Shown: positions 40,040 through 48,808 of the stretch, piece by piece
Numbering within the stretch: the first letter of the stretch is position 1
Layout: each line of letters opens with the position of its first letter
Assembly (NCBI GenBank): GCA_023421955.1
Contig: JAEZSE010000004.1
Span: 1 to 64,000, forward strand
Source: Bacillota bacterium
GTDB taxonomy: Bacteria; Bacillota; Clostridia; Christensenellales; UMGS416
Reading direction: 5' to 3'
DNA: 64,000 nt
Notes under the pieces: model-generated
Told to the model about the DNA's origin: nothing
The model's input: the letters and a program-made list of their open reading frames with translations, nothing else
Databases searched by the model: none
Position numbers and translations under genes: made by a program

Positions 40040-41080
40040 TCACGAATGTATATACTGGAATCCCGCCGCCCGCAAAAGCCTGTTCATCACAGCCAGGCCA
40101 ATGCCGCTGGGCTCCACTGCCTCGGCGAACACATCTGTCCTGCCGTCGGCGTCCACCCGGCGCAATGCCTCAAACAGCGACGCGCCAATACTCTCATCGT
40201 TTCCCTCAACCCCCAGCGTGTATACCACCCGACCGGAAAACGCGCCCTCATGGCCTGCGCATGCCAGAATGGCGGGGTTGCGGCCAGCCTCCAGAGCCTC
40301 TGCATAAAGTGTATGGATGCGCTGTGCAGTAGCACCGCCACCCACCACCGTGAGCGCCGCATTGGGCGCGTAATGACGATATTTCATGCCCGGAGACAGC
40401 GCCACCGCGTTCTCCTCAAGCTTACCGAGCACAGCTCGGTCCACCTCCACAGAGCCGATTACCGCTTCCAGTTGCTCCAGCGTGACACCGCCGGGCCGCA
40501 GCAACCTGGGGCACTCCCCCACCAGCGTGACCACCGTGGACTCCAACCCCACCTCGCAAGGGCCCCCGTCCAGGATGAGCGGAATGCGCCCGTTCATATC
40601 CTCCAGCACAGCTGCAGCCGTTGTGGGGCTTGGGCGACCGCTCAGGTTGGCGCTCGGGGCAGCCAATGGAAACCCGCATCGCCGGATAAGCTTTCTGGCC
40701 CAGGGGTTTGCAGGGCATCGCACAGCCACCGTGGGCAGCCCGGCGCGGGCAACCAACGGTACCACGTCCGCCGAGGGGAGAATAACCGTGAGCGGCCCCG
40801 GCCAGAATGCGTCCACCAGCTGTTTGGCCGTGGCCGGGATACAGGAGACCAGCGATCCGATCTCCTCCTTCTCCGCAATGTGAAGAATGAACGGGTTGTC
40901 CTTAGGCCTGCCCTTGGCATCATAGATACGCTCCACTGAGCGTGCATCCAGACCGTTGGCGCCAAGTCCGTATACGGTTTCCGTGGGGAAGGCGACAACA
41001 GCCCCGCCGCGCAGCAACTCTGCCGCCCGGCCAATACTCTGGTCACTTGCTGTCAATACCTCGGTCAAAACCTGCCTCAT
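40040..41080 (-). CDS. tsaC: Threonylcarbamoyl-AMP synthase with Sua5 domain
   Basis: The 346-residue enzyme makes threonylcarbamoyl-AMP for the t6A37 tRNA modification. The YrdC core shows VVAFPTETVYGLGANG, KGRPKDNPFILHI, FWPGPLTVIL and SANLSGRPSPT. The extra C-terminal Sua5 domain (HYAPNAALTVVGG onward) makes it the long Sua5/YwlC form. It is followed by the phosphatase with an 8-bp gap, the conserved Bacillota order. Confidence 0.95.
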   Translation of the reverse strand: MRQVLTEVLTASDQSIGRAAELLRGGAVVAFPTETVYGLGANGLDARSVERIYDAKGRPKDNPFILHIAEKEEIGSLVSCIPATAKQLVDAFWPGPLTVILPSADVVPLVARAGLPTVAVRCPANPWARKLIRRCGFPLAAPSANLSGRPSPTTAAAVLEDMNGRIPLILDGGPCEVGLESTVVTLVGECPRLLRPGGVTLEQLEAVIGSVEVDRAVLGKLEENAVALSPGMKYRHYAPNAALTVVGGGATAQRIHTLYAEALEAGRNPAILACAGHEGAFSGRVVYTLGVEGNDESIGASLFEALRRVDADGRTDVFAEAVEPSGIGLAVMNRLLRAAGFQYIHS

Positions 41081-41091
41081 TACACACGCAA

Positions 41092-41113
41092 TCGGCGGAG
41101 CGCGCCCCGCCGA
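41092..41113 (-). terminator. Stem-loop between the LytTR regulator and tsaC
   Basis: Minus-strand TCGGCGG and CCGCCGA pair across an 8-nt loop, without a T-tract. It may attenuate rather than end transcription of the cluster. Confidence 0.4.
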
Positions 41114-41137
41114 CCCCTTAACTATATCATTCTCCCA

Positions 41138-41890
41138 TTACATCGTAGACAAAAGTTTCTCAATTTCCTCAAACCGGTCGTGGGTAATCAAGGCGTCCAG
41201 ATCGGTGTTGCGGAGCTTGGCGATATAGGTCCACCGACCGTAAGGATACACCTCATAAACCATTGAGAGATTTATTATATACGATTTGTGGCTCCGAATA
41301 AACAAATTCTTATCCAGCCGATCGTGCAGCTCCGACAGGGTCTCGCTGGTGGCAATCCTTCCTCCAGTGGCCGTAAAAATCACGGTGCTGCGCTCCTCTC
41401 GCTGGATCAACACGATTTCATCGGAGTCGATCAGGCTGATGCCGTCCTTATGGCGCACCATGAGTTTTCGAATACCTCTGGGTGACACTTCCCCGTGCTT
41501 GCGCACTGCTGATTCGCGCTGTAAGGAACGGGCCAGCACCTTGGCTAACGTTTCCTTCACGCGCTCGACCTTGAAAGGTTTGACCAGGTAATCGAAAGCG
41601 TAGACTTCAAACGCTTCCTTCATATAATGCTCATGGGCCGTAGCGAAAAGAATCGTGACCCTTGGGTCGGTATCAAAGATCTGACGGGCGCACTCTACGC
41701 CGTCCATCTCTGGCATCTCTACATCCAGGAAAACGACCTGGGGCCTCTCCCGCTCAAAAAGCGCCAGCGCGTCCCGACCGTTTGTGGCCTCGCCGCAGAG
41801 CTCGAAACCCTCGGTTTTTTCGATCATGCGCTTGATGACAAGGCGCATCCCGTCATCATCATCGGCCACGAGAACCTTCAGTTGACGCAT
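41138..41890 (-). CDS. LytTR-type response regulator
   Basis: The 250-residue protein has a receiver domain (acidic pocket ADDDDG near residues 9-13, phosphorylation Asp56 in FLDVEMPEMDG, Lys in DYLVKPF) and a C-terminal LytTR DNA-binding domain (about 145-245; IVLIQREERSTVIFT, FIRSHKSYIINLSMV). It overlaps the kinase gene by 13 bp, so it is its cognate partner. LytTR regulators bind paired direct repeats; no obvious target pair stood out in this window. Confidence 0.93.
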   Translation of the reverse strand: MRQLKVLVADDDDGMRLVIKRMIEKTEGFELCGEATNGRDALALFERERPQVVFLDVEMPEMDGVECARQIFDTDPRVTILFATAHEHYMKEAFEVYAFDYLVKPFKVERVKETLAKVLARSLQRESAVRKHGEVSPRGIRKLMVRHKDGISLIDSDEIVLIQREERSTVIFTATGGRIATSETLSELHDRLDKNLFIRSHKSYIINLSMVYEVYPYGRWTYIAKLRNTDLDALITHDRFEEIEKLLSTM

Positions 41891-42774
41891 TCGTTCTGCC
41901 CCCTGATCTCATTGATCTTAGGGATGGAACCGGTAAATCGCGTCCATTCCCCGCTTTGGCATACAGCAATGGCACCGCCGCAATTCTCCAGTGTCTCACG
42001 CACAATGTGCAGGCCCAAGCCCTGCCCTTTGTCTCCTTTGGTTGAAAAGCCCGGATTGAAGATCTGTTCGGCGATGTTATCGGGAATCTGCGGCCCGTTG
42101 TTTTCCACGGCGAAATTGAAGCCACCCAGTTCTTCCCACAACTGGATGCGGATCTTGGCATGCTCCGTGCCTTCCAGAGCATCAAAGGCGTTGTCGATGA
42201 TGTTTCCCATCACACCGCAGAGCTCCCATGGCTCCATCGCAAGCCCTGTTGCACGAGAGCGGATGTCATACTCCACCTCCACACCCCGTGCATGCGCAGC
42301 TTCGGCTTTGGCGGCCAATAAAGCGTTTACGGCGGCATTGTCGGTGCGCATCAGCTTGGACACATTTTGTATATCCTTGTACACCCGCTCGATATAAGCG
42401 CAAGCTTCTTTATAGTCTCCCAACTCCATCAGGCCATAAACCACTTGCAGATGGTTCATGAAATCGTGTCGCTGGGTGCGAAGCTTACGGTTGAGATCAG
42501 TTGCACTCTCCAGCGTAGCCTCTACCTCAGCCATTGACCGTTCGGCATGCAGAAACTGCAACCCACGGCGCATCATCGTGAAATTCTCCGCCAGGATAAA
42601 GCAGATCAGCAGCAACAGCAACACGGTGGACGCAACAGTGTTGCCGGTGAAATACATCAGTGCCAGCGTGAGCACCAGGAGTATCTGCACCCATTCCACT
42701 GTGGCAACCACGATGATTGCCCGCCGGATGTTCAAATGCCGCTGCGGTGTTTTTTTGCTCTCCGGTTTGCCCAC
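41878..42774 (-). CDS. Sensor histidine kinase, Spo0B/GHKL type without sensor domain
   Basis: The 298-residue kinase has only two membrane helices (about 18-43 and 47-66) with almost no external loop, then a Spo0B-type dimerisation helix RTQRHDFMNHLQ with His103, and an HATPase domain (NIIDNAFDAL, GFSTKGDKGQGLGL). This architecture points to sensing inside the membrane or through a partner protein. The start is GTG with GAGGG 8 nt upstream, 3 bp after the hydrolase stop. It is coupled to the LytTR regulator. Confidence 0.9.
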   Translation of the reverse strand: MGKPESKKTPQRHLNIRRAIIVVATVEWVQILLVLTLALMYFTGNTVASTVLLLLLICFILAENFTMMRRGLQFLHAERSMAEVEATLESATDLNRKLRTQRHDFMNHLQVVYGLMELGDYKEACAYIERVYKDIQNVSKLMRTDNAAVNALLAAKAEAAHARGVEVEYDIRSRATGLAMEPWELCGVMGNIIDNAFDALEGTEHAKIRIQLWEELGGFNFAVENNGPQIPDNIAEQIFNPGFSTKGDKGQGLGLHIVRETLENCGGAIAVCQSGEWTRFTGSIPKINEIRGQNECVN

Positions 42775-42777
42775 AGG

Positions 42778-43413
42778 CTATTCCCTCAAATAATCCAGCA
42801 CCACAACGGCGGAGCCGGAGTAATTCTGATCCACCTCAATGGAGCTGCCCGCTTGACGTACTGCGCCGGTGAGCGCAGCAAAACCATCCACAGGGGCAAT
42901 GGGCACCTCGCGAACACCGGTGGCAAAATGCATCGGGATCGTGAGCTTGGCGTCAACCCTTTTGGCAATCTCCGCAGCTTGTGCAGCGTCAATTGTGTAG
43001 AACCCTCCCACCGGGATCATCAGCACGTCAGGCTTACCGATGGCCGCAAACACTTCCTCGGAGGGTGTGTTCCCCAGATCGCCCAAATGGCAGACTCTCA
43101 GCCCTTCCGCCTCAATAACAAAAATGGTGTTGGGGCCGCGCTTCACGCCTTGTTCGTCATCATGGTAACTGGGTAAGCCGGTGAGGCGCACGCCTTTCAC
43201 CTCACTGCTGCCCACACCCCGGATGATTGCCGGGTTTCCCTCGACCCAATTGGTATAATTGTGGTCTAGATGCTCATGGCTGACAGTGACCACGTCAGCC
43301 GGCCGTGGGTGCGCCGGATACCCAACATTGGGGTGATAAGGATCGCAAATGATCACAGCCCCACCGGATGTCACAAGCTCAAAGCAAGCCTGCCCGAACC
43401 ATGTAATCTTCAT
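42778..43413 (-). CDS. UlaG-like metal-dependent hydrolase (metallo-beta-lactamase fold)
   Basis: The 211-residue protein has the metallo-beta-lactamase motif VSHEHLDHNYTN, LCHLGDLG with a bridging Asp and MHFATG with a late His. It lacks the extra domains of RNases or glyoxalase II and matches the UPF0173/UlaG-like group of small cytoplasmic hydrolases. The substrate is unknown. The operon order DUF1934-hydrolase-kinase-regulator, with gaps of 21 and 3 bp, is a reason to test whether its product is sensed. Confidence 0.88.
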   Translation of the reverse strand: MKITWFGQACFELVTSGGAVIICDPYHPNVGYPAHPRPADVVTVSHEHLDHNYTNWVEGNPAIIRGVGSSEVKGVRLTGLPSYHDDEQGVKRGPNTIFVIEAEGLRVCHLGDLGNTPSEEVFAAIGKPDVLMIPVGGFYTIDAAQAAEIAKRVDAKLTIPMHFATGVREVPIAPVDGFAALTGAVRQAGSSIEVDQNYSGSAVVVLDYLRE

Positions 43414-43434
43414 GCTGATTCCTCCTGACTCCGT

Positions 43435-43869
43435 TTAGGATGGCCGCTTGGCCTTGTAGTTGATCGATATCATATTGGACCCTGTGTATTGCCCGCCGAT
43501 CTCAAGCTCATACTCCAGCGTGACTTCGCCGGAATCATCACCCAGTTCGATTTCCATCGAAGTGGGCAGGATCGCCATTTCCATAGACCCCGCAGGTGTC
43601 TTGTAGACGTTGTAACTTTTCTTCCCCTCGCTGAACACCATATGTGTGGTCGTGAAGCCCCGGCGAATCAGAGAAATGATCCGGCCTGACACCATGAGCA
43701 GCGTCATTGATTTGCCAAGGCCGCTGGCCTCGCTCTCCTCATACTCCAGGCAAAAGGCACCGTCCGACTGGTAGCGGCGGCCTTCGGTCATCATTTCCAT
43801 TCGGTTCGTGTCACCGCTTGGCACAGTTTGCTCCGCGACGATGCTCAACATCACATTCTTTTCAGGCAC
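43435..43869 (-). CDS. DUF1934 (YwiB-like) beta-barrel protein
   Basis: The 144-residue protein follows the DUF1934 pattern: an early VMLSIVAEQTVPSGDTNRME, the middle YQSDGAFCLEYEESEASGLGK and the late VTLEYELEIGGQYTGSNMISINYK. The fold is a small lipocalin-like barrel; the function is unknown, and in Bacillus it sits near argS. I chose a GTG start with AAGGAG 8 nt upstream; an in-frame TTG further up has none. It is first in the leftward cluster. Confidence 0.88.
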   Translation of the reverse strand: MPEKNVMLSIVAEQTVPSGDTNRMEMMTEGRRYQSDGAFCLEYEESEASGLGKSMTLLMVSGRIISLIRRGFTTTHMVFSEGKKSYNVYKTPAGSMEMAILPTSMEIELGDDSGEVTLEYELEIGGQYTGSNMISINYKAKRPS

Positions 43870-44000
43870 AGCATGGGCTCCTTGATCCAATTAGTGGAAT
43901 TATACCATAATCATGCGACGCAACATAGTAGGGTGCGGCGCTGGGAATCGGATTCATGAATAATTTATGAACAATGAATGCAATCGATCATAATAAAGTA

Positions 44001-44029
44001 TTGCCATATCCATACATGTCTGCTACAAT
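44001..44029 (+). promoter_or_regulatory. Promoter of the GNAT-methyltransferase pair
   Basis: TTGCCA, 17 nt, TACAAT on the plus strand, 27 nt before the start codon. Confidence 0.65.
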
Positions 44030-44056
44030 AAGGCACTCATCGCGGGAGGTGTTTGG

Positions 44057-44560
44057 ATGAAACTGGAGTTGAGGGCGCTGAGCACCGAAGACGGCATGGA
44101 TGTGTATGAAATGCTGCAAGAGATCCCAAAGGACGAAAACGGGTTTTTGAACGGCGCTCATGGGCTGACACAAGGGGAATTCCGCCAGTGGCTTGCGCGG
44201 GCAGCCGGTGTTGGGCGCGGCGAAAACCTGGAGGACTGGATGGTGCCGCAAAGCACATTCTGGCTATACGCCGATGATCGCCCGGTAGGCGTGGGCAAGG
44301 TGCGGCACCGGCTGACAGAGAAACTGCTGGCAGATGGTGGCCACATAGGCTACACCATCAGGCCAGACAGCCGTGGCAAAGGATATGGCAAGGCACAATT
44401 GGCACTGCTTCTGGCAGAGGCAAAAAAGCTTGGAATTGACCGTGTGCTGGTCACAGTGCGCAATCACAACTCGCCGTCAATCCGAACGGCGCTTGCGTGT
44501 GGTGGCGTGATTGAAAAGATGACTGAAGAAAAGCATTATATCTGGATTGAATGCCACTAA
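44057..44560 (+). CDS. GNAT-family acetyltransferase (COG3981-like)
   Basis: The 167-residue protein has the acetyl-CoA loop IRPDSRGKGYGKAQLALLL and late NHNSPSIRTALACGGVIEK. The long N-terminal half with DENGFLNGAHGLTQGEF and a TFWLYADDRPVGVGKVRHRL strand pair matches the COG3981 subgroup of predicted acetyltransferases. GGGAGG lies 7-8 nt before the ATG. The substrate is unknown. The next gene follows after 20 bp. Confidence 0.88.
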   Translation: MKLELRALSTEDGMDVYEMLQEIPKDENGFLNGAHGLTQGEFRQWLARAAGVGRGENLEDWMVPQSTFWLYADDRPVGVGKVRHRLTEKLLADGGHIGYTIRPDSRGKGYGKAQLALLLAEAKKLGIDRVLVTVRNHNSPSIRTALACGGVIEKMTEEKHYIWIECH

Positions 44561-44580
44561 ACCGGCAGAAAGGAGCGACC

Positions 44581-45486
44581 ATGGATCGTTTCTGGTCAGA
44601 CTATGTGCAGACCTCTGAGGAACTCTATTCAAACCGAGCCCTCCGCTTCAGGGAGGACAACAGCAGCCTGTGGCTTTCTGCAATGAAGCTTACCGATGGC
44701 ATGGCTGTGCTGGAGGTTGGCTGCGGCGGTGGTATCTTCTGCCACCGGATCAAGACTGCCCTGCCCCGCTGCACCATAACCGGTCTGGATCGCGACGGCG
44801 GGCACATTGCCTTTGCAAGGAGAAAGACAGAAGAACTGGGCCTGGATTGCTCCTTTGTACAGGGCGACGCGCTGGCCCTTCCCTTCCCTGACAACACCTT
44901 CGATGCCGTCACGTCACACACTGTGATCGAGCATGTAGAGACTGGGAGTTTTCTGCGCGAGCAGCTTCGGGTGCTGAAGCCTGGCGGCGTGATCTCTGTG
45001 CTGTCTGTGCGCACACGGCTAAACGTGAACCCGGAAAACTGGCTGCCCGAAGACCCTGAAGAAGTCGCTCTGCTAAGAAAAGCCTGGGAGCCCTCCCGCG
45101 ATCTGGACAAACAAAACGGCGTCGCGCAATATGAGAAAAAGACAGAGTGTGAATTTCCGCTGGCGCTGGAGCAGGTTGGATTTATCAATGTAAATGTGGA
45201 TTTCTTCTCAGTGACCAATTATGCGCCGGACAACGCAAGCTGCCCTCGCGAACTTGCCCTGCGCCAGATCAACGACAACCGCCTGGGTGCGTTGGCTTCA
45301 GTAGAAAAAGCGCTGCGGCGCGCACCCGGTGCATTGACAGATGCCGAGCGTGAGCGCTTGTTACTCCTGATCAACAATCGATATGACCGGCGCGTGGTGC
45401 TTTATGAGCGGGGTGAGAAACTCTGGGACATCGCCACCAGCACCATCATGGCCATCACCGGTGTGAAGCCGGATAGTCCTGAATAA
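44581..45486 (+). CDS. Class I SAM-dependent methyltransferase
   Basis: The 301-residue protein has motif I VLEVGCGGGIFCHRI, motif II ITGLDRDG, and LPFPDNTFDAVTSHTVIEHV, the UbiE/COQ5-like class. The C-terminal third (FFSVTNYAPDNASC and after) is not typical of a named enzyme, so the substrate is unknown. AAAGGAG lies 6 nt before the ATG. It is cotranscribed with the GNAT gene and ends at a strong stem-loop. Confidence 0.88.
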   Translation: MDRFWSDYVQTSEELYSNRALRFREDNSSLWLSAMKLTDGMAVLEVGCGGGIFCHRIKTALPRCTITGLDRDGGHIAFARRKTEELGLDCSFVQGDALALPFPDNTFDAVTSHTVIEHVETGSFLREQLRVLKPGGVISVLSVRTRLNVNPENWLPEDPEEVALLRKAWEPSRDLDKQNGVAQYEKKTECEFPLALEQVGFINVNVDFFSVTNYAPDNASCPRELALRQINDNRLGALASVEKALRRAPGALTDAERERLLLLINNRYDRRVVLYERGEKLWDIATSTIMAITGVKPDSPE

Positions 45487-45501
45487 GCCAAAGGAATTTG
45501 A

Positions 45502-45529
45502 AAAGGATGCCGGACGTTCGGCATCCTTT
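45502..45529. terminator. Bidirectional terminator
   Basis: AAAGGATGCCG-GACGTT-CGGCATCCTTT forms an 11-bp stem between the methyltransferase gene and the facing SH3 lipoprotein gene. Confidence 0.85.
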
Positions 45530-45543
45530 CTGTCAGGCTCTTA

Positions 45544-46308
45544 TCAGTCTTCTGCAATGCGGCAGTATTGTGCGCTTACAAAACCGGTTGATGATCCCAC
45601 CTCAACCTCATACCACACCTTGCCACTCACAGTGGTCTTTGACTTCACAATCAGTGTGGTGCCATAGGCGACAGAACCGATCACATCAAACTTTGTGCCA
45701 GCCCCCTCCCGCACATTCAACGCGGAGTTGCAGAACACGGTGCAAACGCGGTCACTGTCATTACTGCCAACTTGCACATATTTGGCCTGCACGTAACCTG
45801 TCTGATCCTCATATTTCACCTTTAGCCATTTCTTGCCCGTTTCTACCATCAACACGGTGAATTCTCCGTCCTTGGGGATCTCAGCAAGGCTTTTCGATGT
45901 GGTGGACGCCGACTTTCGCAATGTCAGATGATCATTCACATCAGCCTTGCCGATCACCGGCTCTACCGATAGGGACCCGGTGCCGGAGGGAGTAGTCGTG
46001 GGTTTTACCGTTTTTGTGGGATCCGGTGTGTCTGTCTCGGAATTCTCTGTTTCAGAAGTGTTGTCCGGCTGGGTTGTGCCGTCGGGCGAAACAGATGCTG
46101 TCTCATCAGGTTGCGTGGTGTCAGGCGCTGCTGATGCTGTGTTTCCTGGTGTTTCCATTACAGTCGCGCTTGTGCTTGGGCTGACCGTGACAAATTCGAG
46201 TGTGTGAGCGGGCTCAATTTGGCCTCCACCAGACGCCGGCGATTCATCGCAGCCGCCTAGCGCGACGAGAAGCAAAACTGCCAGAACCATGATCATATAC
46301 TTGGGCAT
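45544..46308 (-). CDS. Lipoprotein with two bacterial SH3 domains
   Basis: The 254-residue protein has a lipoprotein signal ending LLLVALGGC, a Thr/Ser/Pro-rich spacer of about 90 residues, and two SH3b domains (DHLTLRKSAS ... KWLKVKYEDQTGYVQAKYV and SALNVREGAG ... VWYEVEVGSSTGFVSAQY). SH3b modules bind peptidoglycan peptides, so a wall-associated role is likely. No catalytic domain is present. The third codon ATG is chosen because AGGAGG abuts the first. Confidence 0.88.
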   Translation of the reverse strand: MPKYMIMVLAVLLLVALGGCDESPASGGGQIEPAHTLEFVTVSPSTSATVMETPGNTASAAPDTTQPDETASVSPDGTTQPDNTSETENSETDTPDPTKTVKPTTTPSGTGSLSVEPVIGKADVNDHLTLRKSASTTSKSLAEIPKDGEFTVLMVETGKKWLKVKYEDQTGYVQAKYVQVGSNDSDRVCTVFCNSALNVREGAGTKFDVIGSVAYGTTLIVKSKTTVSGKVWYEVEVGSSTGFVSAQYCRIAED

Positions 46309-46488
46309 TGCCATTCCTCCTGCGGTTCACTTGTCATTGGGATACAAAGCATCGGTTGTTCCATATTCATTCCATATAAAACCTTATTGTTCCTGCAATA
46401 ATAAAACACGAATATTGATAAACGGTGTAATAGTTGTAAAGAATTTGCAAATCGGATTAACGGGCCGTTCATCACTTATATACGTACG

Positions 46489-46517
46489 TAAAAAAGGATG
46501 CCCCGTTCAGGCATCCT
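46489..46517 (-). terminator. Terminator of the asp23-fakA operon
   Basis: Minus-strand AGGATGCC and GGCATCCT pair across a 7-nt loop, followed by TTTTTACG. The remaining interval up to the SH3 lipoprotein gene shows no gene. Confidence 0.8.
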
Positions 46518-46547
46518 CCTTATAGTTCATGGCTGGAATGAATATAA

Positions 46548-48200
46548 TTATTCCACTGACACGAGATAGTAATAAATCGGCTGCCCGCCATCATAGGCTT
46601 CCGCGTCGCAACTGGGAATTTCCCTGCGCACCCGGTCTCGCAAAGCGATTGCGTCTTCCTTCTTCATGTCACTGCCCCAATAAAGGGAAATCATACAGGA
46701 ATTATCGTCCACCATCTTCCTGATCAGATCCACCGTTACATCGGGCACTGTCTCACCGACACTCTGGATACCCCTGTCACCGATGCCCAAGATGTTGTCC
46801 TTCTTGATATCAAACCCGTCGATCTGTGAATCACGCACCGAATAGGTTACCATGCCCGACTTCACCGAGCCGATGGCGGCTGCCATGTTCTCAGCGTTTT
46901 CCTCAGCGGAAGCTTCAGGATTATAGGCCAGAGCCGCAGAGATGCCCTGCGGCACAGTCTTTGTGGGAATCACATGCACCGTGCACTCCACCAACTCCGC
47001 TGCCTGGCGCGCTGCCAGGATAATGTTGCTGTTGTTGGGCAACACGATGACACTCTTAGCATTCACATCACGAATGGCGGAGGCAATGTCTTCCGCGCTG
47101 GGGTTCATTGTTTGGCCACCCTCTACGAAGCCCTCCACCATGATGTCGTGAAAGATTCCTTTGATGCCCTGCCCCGCAGCCACGGCCACGAGAGCTTGTT
47201 CCTTGGGCGGTGCAGGCGGCTTCTGCCCGGCAGCGGCCTTTGCCCGCTGGATCTCACGATTTTGCTCGCGCATGTTCTCGATCTTGATCGCCATCAGCTC
47301 ACCCAGTTGCAGAGCATAGGTAAGCACCTTATCCGGCGTTTCGGTGTGCACATGCACCTTCATCATGTCACCGTCATGCACCAGCACGATGGAATCGCCC
47401 AGCCGCTCCAGCCGGTCGCGCAATCGATCCACCGCGGCGGTATCCACTTCCGGTTTCAGGTTTTCGATCAGGAATTCTGTGCAGTAGCCCTTTTCAATGA
47501 CCTCATCACCGGTAATGCCAATGGCCTGCTGCACCGGAGCAACCGCCTGCGGCGCAGGCTTGGTCTCAGCGCTGATCATGCCGCCGCCGTGCAGTGAGTG
47601 CAAAAAGCCCTGATAGATCACCAGCAATCCTTTGCCGCCGGCATCCACCACACCTGCTTTTTTCAGCACATCCAACATCTCCGGCGTCTTGGCCAGCGTG
47701 AGCTCGCCAAACGCCATTGCGGCCTCCGCCACGGCAACCAGATCAGTTTCAGTGGCAGCACGCTTCACTGCTTCGTCAGCAAACGCCCGGGATACGGTCA
47801 GGATCGTGCCCTCGCGGGGTTTCATCACGGCTTTGTAGGCGGTTTCCACACCGCTCTTCAGTGCTTCGGCAAACTGCTTGGCATCAAGGGTGATCAGGCC
47901 GTCCACACCACGGGAGAACCCGCGAAAGAGCTGCGAAAGGATCACACCAGAGTTGCCTCTTGCGCCCTTGAGCGCGCCCTTGGCCAGCGCCTCTGCCACT
48001 GTGTGGCAGGTGAGCTCCTGTAATGCCTGCACTTCGCGGCAGGCGTTTGCCATCGTCAGAGACATATTGGTGCCGGTGTCGCCGTCGGGCACCGGGAACA
48101 CATTCAATTGATTGATCTCCGCTTTATTGCTCTCGAGAATGGCGCCGCCGTTTAGTATCATTTCCTTCAGCAGCACACCGTCAATCCTGTCAAACCCCAA
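46548..48200 (-). CDS. fakA: DAK2-domain fatty acid kinase, FakA type
   Basis: The 550-residue protein has an N-terminal DhaK-L (DAK2) kinase domain (NVFPVPDGDTGTNMSLTM, ALKGARGNSGVILSQLFRGF), a middle domain (KGYCTEFLI, VHVHTETPDKVL) and a C-terminal DegV-like part. FakA phosphorylates acyl chains held by a FakB protein. No fakB is beside it here. The start is TTG, preceded by GGAGGAGACAGGGA; the N-terminus GFDRIDGVLLKEM fits the family. Order asp23-fakA is as in yloU-yloV. Confidence 0.93.
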   Translation of the reverse strand: MGFDRIDGVLLKEMILNGGAILESNKAEINQLNVFPVPDGDTGTNMSLTMANACREVQALQELTCHTVAEALAKGALKGARGNSGVILSQLFRGFSRGVDGLITLDAKQFAEALKSGVETAYKAVMKPREGTILTVSRAFADEAVKRAATETDLVAVAEAAMAFGELTLAKTPEMLDVLKKAGVVDAGGKGLLVIYQGFLHSLHGGGMISAETKPAPQAVAPVQQAIGITGDEVIEKGYCTEFLIENLKPEVDTAAVDRLRDRLERLGDSIVLVHDGDMMKVHVHTETPDKVLTYALQLGELMAIKIENMREQNREIQRAKAAAGQKPPAPPKEQALVAVAAGQGIKGIFHDIMVEGFVEGGQTMNPSAEDIASAIRDVNAKSVIVLPNNSNIILAARQAAELVECTVHVIPTKTVPQGISAALAYNPEASAEENAENMAAAIGSVKSGMVTYSVRDSQIDGFDIKKDNILGIGDRGIQSVGETVPDVTVDLIRKMVDDNSCMISLYWGSDMKKEDAIALRDRVRREIPSCDAEAYDGGQPIYYYLVSVE

Positions 48201-48219
48201 TCCCTGTCTCCTCCGTTTC

Positions 48220-48567
48220 TTACACGCGCACGCCTTCAACGACGATGTTCACCTTGCTCACACGAAGCCCGGTGTCTTGCTCGACGTTGTAGCGAATGAT
48301 GTCTATGGCGGACTCCGCCACGACATTGATCGATGTGCCGTATTCCACAATCACATACATCGTGATCTGGACTTCCTCCCCGCTGGACGACACACGAACA
48401 CCTTTGGCGTAGTTTTCACGGTTCAGCAACTCCGCAATGCCGTCAGCTGCCCGCTTTCCGGACATACCAACGATGCCGTAGCATTGCTCGGCGGCCCTTC
48501 CGACCAGGGACGCAATCACCTCGTTGGATATATTGATGACTCCGTAATTCGTTGTGATATTGGCCAT
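48220..48567 (-). CDS. Asp23/Gls24 family protein (YloU-like)
   Basis: The 115-residue protein (NYGVINISNEVIASLVGRAA ... VVAESAIDIIRYNVEQDTGL, KVNIVVEGVRV) is an Asp23-type envelope-stress protein. The pairing with the kinase gene 19 bp downstream is conserved in Bacillota. GGAGGG abuts an earlier ATG, so the second one is used (6-nt spacing). Confidence 0.93.
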   Translation of the reverse strand: MANITTNYGVINISNEVIASLVGRAAEQCYGIVGMSGKRAADGIAELLNRENYAKGVRVSSSGEEVQITMYVIVEYGTSINVVAESAIDIIRYNVEQDTGLRVSKVNIVVEGVRV

Positions 48568-48610
48568 TGCCATCCCTCCATTACATTGCCGTGCCAAAGA
48601 ATCAGATACT

Positions 48611-48639
48611 ATATTACTTCATGTGGCCTCCTCTTTCAA
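48611..48639 (-). promoter_or_regulatory. Promoter of asp23-fakA
   Basis: Minus-strand TTGAAA, 17 nt, TAATAT, about 45 nt before the start codon. Confidence 0.65.
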
Positions 48640-48808
48640 GATTATTCGTTCGGAGGCGGCCAAAATACCGGATTTTGAAAAATCTTAAGGGAAGAAAGAG
48701 AATTAACGTGAACAGACGTATTTAGAAATACTGCTTATACAGATCGGTGCTGTTCATCGTTTTGCCTGGGTGAGCTACGCACTTCATACTGCGATATAGC
48801 CCGCACCG

